From Actinomycetota bacterium (lineage in GTDB: Bacteria > Actinomycetota > Acidimicrobiia > Acidimicrobiales > Poriferisodalaceae), in contig JAADHX010000314.1 in NCBI GenBank assembly GCA_013151655.1, forward strand, positions 1 to 8,632: DNA of 8,632 bases. The letters are read 5' to 3'. A model generated the notes under the pieces. That model ran no database searches. It was not told the DNA's origin and saw only the letters and a list, made by a program, of their open reading frames with translations. The translations under genes were made by a program, and so were the position numbers. The number at the start of each line of letters is the position of its first letter. The stretch's first letter is position 1. Below, piece by piece: positions 6,151-8,632 of the stretch.

Positions 6151-7114
6151 CCTTCACGCAGCGGCCATGCTCACAGGCAAGGCGTTTGGCGACGTCGCGC
6201 AGTGAGTCGTCTGACTTGGCGCCGAATGCGCCGCCGTTGAGCAACGGACCCACCGGTTCGCCTCCCGGTTCGCACCAAACGGCATCGGTCTCCAGATATG
6301 CCGGTTCGATCCAGCAGGTTCGGAGGGTGTGAACCCAGTCGCCTGCCGGTACCGAGAGCGGAGGTTCGGCCCGCACGGTCGATCGCCGACCCTGAACTTT
6401 GCCTGCACCGACTCGCGCCGCGTCGAGGTCAGCGCCGACGAACCAACCATCACCGTCCGGCACCGCTACAAGGGCATCGTGGGGCGCCGTATCGGCAGCG
6501 AAACCACCACGGCCGAGTGCTACTTCGGGGCCAACTAGCTGCGGGGCGCCACCTTCAATGAACGCGCGGCGAGCTGCGGCTTCATTGTCGAGCGGCTGCC
6601 TCTCGGGGTTCCGTGCTCCGATCGCCACAGCAGTGGCCGCCTCGCGGATGGTCTGCCAACCGGTACAACGACAGAGATGAGCCAGAAGTGCCTTGTCGAC
6701 GACATCGCGGTCGGTCAGGTCTGCGCCTTTCATGGCTACACCTTCGAGGCGACAGATGATGCCAGGAGTGCAAAACCCACACTGACTTCCTCCAGATGCG
6801 GTGAGCGCCTCGGCCCACAGATTGCGACGGTCGGGGGCGAGTCCATCGACCGTCGTGATTGTCTTGCCCTTCATACGTCGGACCGGCGTTACGCAAGCAA
6901 CCCGCGGCGCGCCATCAACAAGAACAGTGCAGCAGCCACACTGGCCTTGCGGCGAGCAACCGTCCTTTACCGAAACGAAGCCGTTGAGTCGCAGAACATC
7001 GAGCAGCATTCGGTTTGGGTCAGCGATGATCTCGACACCATCGACAGCGAGCACCACGGTGCTCGTCGTCGCAGCAGTGGGATTAGGATCAGGGGGAACA
7101 CCAGCGTCAGTCAT
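6086..7114 (-). CDS. [2Fe-2S] protein fused to a shortened molybdenum-hydroxylase domain (xanthine dehydrogenase family), N-terminal part
   Basis: Residues 18-100 are a plant-type ferredoxin domain with Cys C53, C59, C62 and C74 (KDGCSPQGQCGCCTVLVDG). Residues 105-165 are the helical second cluster domain, CGFCTPG at 112-118 and CRCTGW at 148-153. This pair is diagnostic of small subunits of xanthine dehydrogenase, aldehyde oxidase and CO dehydrogenase. From about 187 it continues into a condensed large-subunit segment: VALGRGGFAADTAPHDALV, then EPAYLETDAVW at 270-280, and NGGAFGAKSDD at 293-303 where canonical enzymes have GGGFGGKE. The homologous-looking frame ends near residue 333 (REDVVARG); the last nine residues look like out-of-frame sequence before the TAA. 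The ATG at 7114 fits the domain start; a longer frame reaching 7372 would run through the divergent promoter. Substrate and electron acceptor are unknown. Confidence 0.85.
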   Translation of the reverse strand: MTDAGVPPDPNPTAATTSTVVLAVDGVEIIADPNRMLLDVLRLNGFVSVKDGCSPQGQCGCCTVLVDGAPRVACVTPVRRMKGKTITTVDGLAPDRRNLWAEALTASGGSQCGFCTPGIICRLEGVAMKGADLTDRDVVDKALLAHLCRCTGWQTIREAATAVAIGARNPERQPLDNEAAARRAFIEGGAPQLVGPEVALGRGGFAADTAPHDALVAVPDGDGWFVGADLDAARVGAGKVQGRRSTVRAEPPLSVPAGDWVHTLRTCWIEPAYLETDAVWCEPGGEPVGPLLNGGAFGAKSDDSLRDVAKRLACEHGRCVKVVYDREDVVARGTATRRRWNR

Positions 7115-7149
7115 CGGGTTCGATCGTCGGGGCTGCTCAGCGCAGCACA

Positions 7150-7178
7150 TTGGTATCGAGCCCGCGTCAGGATACGGT
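7150..7178 (+). promoter_or_regulatory. Predicted sigma-70-type promoter for the Tat lipoprotein gene
   Basis: TTGGTA (7150-7155) and TACGGT (7173-7178, actinobacterial TANNNT form) are 17 bases apart. A start near 7185 gives a short 5' leader of about 12-24 bases, in line with the lack of a Shine-Dalgarno sequence before the lipoprotein start. Confidence 0.42.
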
Positions 7179-7196
7179 CCCGTCAGTGAGTGACAA
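7169..7196 (-). promoter_or_regulatory. Predicted sigma-70-type promoter for the molybdo-fusion operon
   Basis: On the minus strand TTGTCA (7196-7191, five of six to the -35 consensus) is separated by 16 bases from TATCCT (7174-7169). A start near 7162 would give a leader of about 48 bases. The -10 shares two bases with the -10 of the opposing promoter. Confidence 0.45.
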
Positions 7197-7208
7197 GTGA
7201 ACACACCA

Positions 7209-8078
7209 ATGTCAATACCTTCAGCGATGGGACGCCGGCGATTTCTTGGTCTCGCTGGCGGGGCGGCCGGCGTTCTAGTTCTAGGCGCTTGCGGCGCGAG
7301 CTCATCAACGCCGGATCCAGAGTTTGTGGCGTCCAGGCTCTTTGATGGCCGTGCCCTCGTGCCCGATGGCACGCCTCAACGGCTCGTCTGGGCCGTCCAA
7401 AAGAACAACAGCTACGTGACCGACGAGGCGTTCGAGGTCGTCAGAATCGAAGCCATCCAGAACGGCCAGGTCCTGTTCGACGAAGAAGTGACGGTTCGAC
7501 GAGAAGGTCTCATCGTTCCCTACTACCCGGTGGTAATGAGATTCCCGTCGTCGGATCCCGTCGACTTCACTTTCAGCGCCAGTGGCGGCTCGTGGGAGTC
7601 CGTGGCCTTGGCCTCAGGTACCGGTGAAGAGGCACTAGTCGGTCCTGGCGACAGATTCCCTAGCGTCGGTACGCCGACGTTCGACAACGCCCTTGGCGTC
7701 GACCCCATGTGCACTCGTTCGCCCGAGCCTTGCCCTTTTCACGAAGTCTCACTCGATGTCGCCATGGCCACCGGCCGACGGATCGTGCTTCTGCTCAGCA
7801 CCCCTGCCTTTTGTGGCAACCAGATCGCTTGTGGCCCGGCGCTCGAAATCCTCATCGACACGGTATCGGCACTGGACCCAGACGTTGCCGTTATACACGC
7901 TGAGATTTACACGTCGCCTACTGGTCGCGAACTAGGGCCAACGTCGCCAGCTTTAGATGCATCGGGTGCCTGGTTCGAACCGTTGCTTTACACGATCGAT
8001 GCGAACGCTCGCGTTAAGCATCGTCTCGACTTTATGTTCGATCGCACCGAACTGGCGGAGGTTTTGGACTCGATCTAA
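7209..8078 (+). CDS. Tat-exported lipoprotein with a thioredoxin-like domain, 289 aa
   Basis: The N terminus has a twin-arginine motif (RRRFLG, residues 9-14), a hydrophobic core and a lipobox LGAC ending at C28, so the mature protein should be lipid-anchored on the outer face of the membrane. Residues about 50-140 look like a beta-sandwich-type domain. From about 175 a thioredoxin-like fold is suggested: GRRIVLLLSTPAFCGNQIAC (beta strand, then C202-X5-C208 followed by GP), a helix, a second strand DVAVIHAEIYTSP, and a closing strand WFEPLLYTIDANARV. The cysteine pair is wider than the classical CxxC. A second pair C168-X6-C175 (MCTRSPEPC) precedes the domain. The ATG at 7209 is used; GTG 7197 and ATG 7227 are alternatives, none with a clear ribosome-binding site. 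Disulfide, copper or thiol-redox roles are possible; the partner is unknown. Confidence 0.82.
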   Translation: MSIPSAMGRRRFLGLAGGAAGVLVLGACGASSSTPDPEFVASRLFDGRALVPDGTPQRLVWAVQKNNSYVTDEAFEVVRIEAIQNGQVLFDEEVTVRREGLIVPYYPVVMRFPSSDPVDFTFSASGGSWESVALASGTGEEALVGPGDRFPSVGTPTFDNALGVDPMCTRSPEPCPFHEVSLDVAMATGRRIVLLLSTPAFCGNQIACGPALEILIDTVSALDPDVAVIHAEIYTSPTGRELGPTSPALDASGAWFEPLLYTIDANARVKHRLDFMFDRTELAEVLDSI

Positions 8079-8103
8079 CCCGGCGGCTAACCCGAGGCGC
8101 CTA

Positions 8104-8424
8104 CTAGCTGAAGCTCTGACCGCAGCCGCAGCTGCGCTGCGCATTTGGGTTGTCGATCGAAAAACCCGAACCCATGAGCCCGTCGGCAAAGTCGAGGGTG
8201 GCGCCCTCGAGTAGTTGGGCACTCATTGGATCAGACACAACCCGTACCGTGCCGTACTCGGTGACGATGTCGTCGTCGGCAAACTCGGTGTCGAAGAACA
8301 TCTCGTAGGTGTACCCAGAGCAACCGCCAGGGCGCACAGCCACGCGCAATGCCAAGGCTTCGTCACCTTCGGCCTTAACCAACTCGTCGACCTTGCCTGT
8401 AGCTACTTCGGTGAGAGTGATCAT
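8104..8424 (-). CDS. A-type iron-sulfur carrier (HesB/IscA/SufA/ErpA family), 106 aa
   Basis: A-type carriers bind an Fe-S cluster and deliver it to apo-enzymes. The three ligand cysteines are all present: C35 in PGGCSGYTYEM and the C-terminal pair C99 and C101 in SCGCGQSF. Length (106 aa) and the internal VVSDPMSAQLLEGATLDF segment are typical. The start ATG at 8424 has a strong GGAGG (8434-8438) nine bases upstream. The gene ends in two tandem stop codons and converges on the lipoprotein gene 25 bases away. Its upstream neighbour, divergently transcribed, also looks like an Fe-S assembly factor. I cannot tell ErpA, IscA and SufA types apart by eye, so no symbol is given. A nearby client could be the [2Fe-2S] molybdo-fusion, though that is only proximity. 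Confidence 0.93.
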   Translation of the reverse strand: MITLTEVATGKVDELVKAEGDEALALRVAVRPGGCSGYTYEMFFDTEFADDDIVTEYGTVRVVSDPMSAQLLEGATLDFADGLMGSGFSIDNPNAQRSCGCGQSFS

Positions 8425-8454
8425 GGGCGCTGACCTCCAGATGAGACTTAGGTG

Positions 8455-8463
8455 ATTATACCA
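8455..8463 (-). promoter_or_regulatory. Extended -10 promoter of the A-type carrier gene
   Basis: The minus strand reads TGG-TATAAT (8463-8455), an exact -10 hexamer with the TGn extension. No good -35 is seen at 17-18 bases, as is common for extended -10 promoters. A start near 8448 would leave a leader of about 24 bases that contains the strong GGAGG. Confidence 0.6.
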
Positions 8464-8508
8464 GTAGACAACCCGCGTTTGATAGGAGCACTAGTGGATA
8501 GAGCACCC

Positions 8509-8533
8509 GAGCCAAGCACTGAGACGCTGGCTC
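8509..8533. repeat. Inverted repeat (8 bp arms, one bulge) next to the -10 of the rightmost gene
   Basis: The arms GAGCC-A-AGC (8509-8517) and GCTGGCTC (8526-8533) pair over eight bases with one unpaired A and an 8-base loop. It occupies the -35 zone of the TACATT promoter, so it could be a repressor or activator site in the spacer between two Fe-S assembly genes. A chance repeat cannot be excluded. Confidence 0.35.
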
Positions 8534-8535
8534 GG

Positions 8536-8541
8536 TACATT
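8536..8541 (+). promoter_or_regulatory. -10 element (TACATT) suggesting a leaderless transcript
   Basis: TACATT fits the actinobacterial TANNNT -10. Its end lies seven bases before the GTG at 8549, so the expected transcription start coincides with the first codon. No -35 match and no Shine-Dalgarno are seen. Confidence 0.45.
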
Positions 8542-8548
8542 CATAGTC

Positions 8549-8632
8549 GTGAGCGAAGAGTCAGAGGACCACTCTCGGGCGTCCGTCCCGACCTCAGAAG
8601 ATGTGATCTCGTTGCTTCGCGGGGTAATGGAC
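8549..8632 (+). CDS. Start of a probable MIP18/DUF59-containing Fe-S assembly factor or Mrp/ApbC-type ATPase (cut by window edge)
   Basis: Twenty-eight codons are visible from GTG 8549 to the window edge. After a polar leader (SEESEDHSRAS) the frame reads SEDVISLLRGVMD, which matches the first helix of MIP18-family domains, where the typical continuation is a D-P-E-L motif. Such a domain occurs alone (PaaD/SufT-like) or at the N terminus of Mrp/ApbC P-loop Fe-S carriers; the visible part cannot separate them. The divergent A-type carrier supports an Fe-S role. The start is chosen from the TACATT -10 immediately upstream and the open frame reaching the edge. The call is tentative because only a short segment is present. 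Confidence 0.5.
   Translation, partial: MSEESEDHSRASVPTSEDVISLLRGVMD

Noticed and set aside
7115..7372. N-terminal extension of the molybdo-fusion up to 7372
   Set aside because: The extra 86 residues are Arg/Pro-rich low-complexity sequence that lies over the divergent promoters and opposite the lipoprotein signal peptide.
8076..8094. Direct repeat TAACCCG (8076-8082 and 8088-8094) at the lipoprotein stop codon
   Set aside because: Only two copies of seven bases in a 25-base convergent gap, with no stem and U-tract, so it is probably chance and not a terminator.
1..8632. Mobile element, toxin-antitoxin, CRISPR or phage-defence system
   Set aside because: No transposase, integrase, repeat array, terminal repeats or recognisable defence protein is seen on either strand.

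Overview
The window looks like a chromosomal segment of a high-GC actinobacterium, possibly an uncultured Acidimicrobiia-type lineage. This placement is inferred from codon use, TANNNT-type -10 boxes, a possible leaderless GTG gene, and a GlnR-like orphan regulator next to two classes of glutamine synthetase. No rRNA, tRNA, CRISPR array, insertion sequence or phage gene was seen. Genes are tightly packed and no gene-free stretch exceeds 300 bases.

Layout. (1) Positions 1-1617, minus strand: a ferritin-like protein, an unrecognised 184-aa protein joined to it by a TGATG overlap, and the N-terminal part of an acyl-CoA dehydrogenase cut by the window edge. (2) Positions 1711-4920: a nitrogen-assimilation module. 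A type II glutamine synthetase (minus) diverges from a type I-alpha/GlnA2-like synthetase (plus), whose stop codon overlaps the start of a GlnR-like OmpR-family regulator. The 169-bp divergent spacer carries a perfect match to the GlnR box (GTAAC-N6-GAAAC) plus two degenerate half-sites in the same 11-bp register. (3) Positions 4943-7114, minus: a likely operon of a compact fusion of a [2Fe-2S] protein with a shortened molybdenum-hydroxylase domain (now split by a frame change near 6110-6120), a RidA-type imine deaminase, and a 51-aa one-helix membrane protein. (4) Positions 7209-8078, plus: a Tat-exported lipoprotein with a thioredoxin-like domain and two wide cysteine pairs. Its promoter appears to overlap the divergent promoter of the molybdo-fusion. 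(5) Positions 8104-8632: an A-type Fe-S carrier (minus) diverging from the first 28 codons of a probable MIP18/Mrp-type Fe-S factor (plus). Their spacer has an exact extended -10 on one side and a leaderless-type promoter with an inverted repeat on the other.

How the parts fit. The central module reads as a self-contained nitrogen circuit: regulator, two synthetases and the predicted operator lie within about 3.2 kb. The right half centres on Fe-S and redox proteins. The most unusual items are the operator array, the miniature molybdo-fusion with its frame change, and the small membrane protein. All functional calls come from motif recognition by eye; no search was run.
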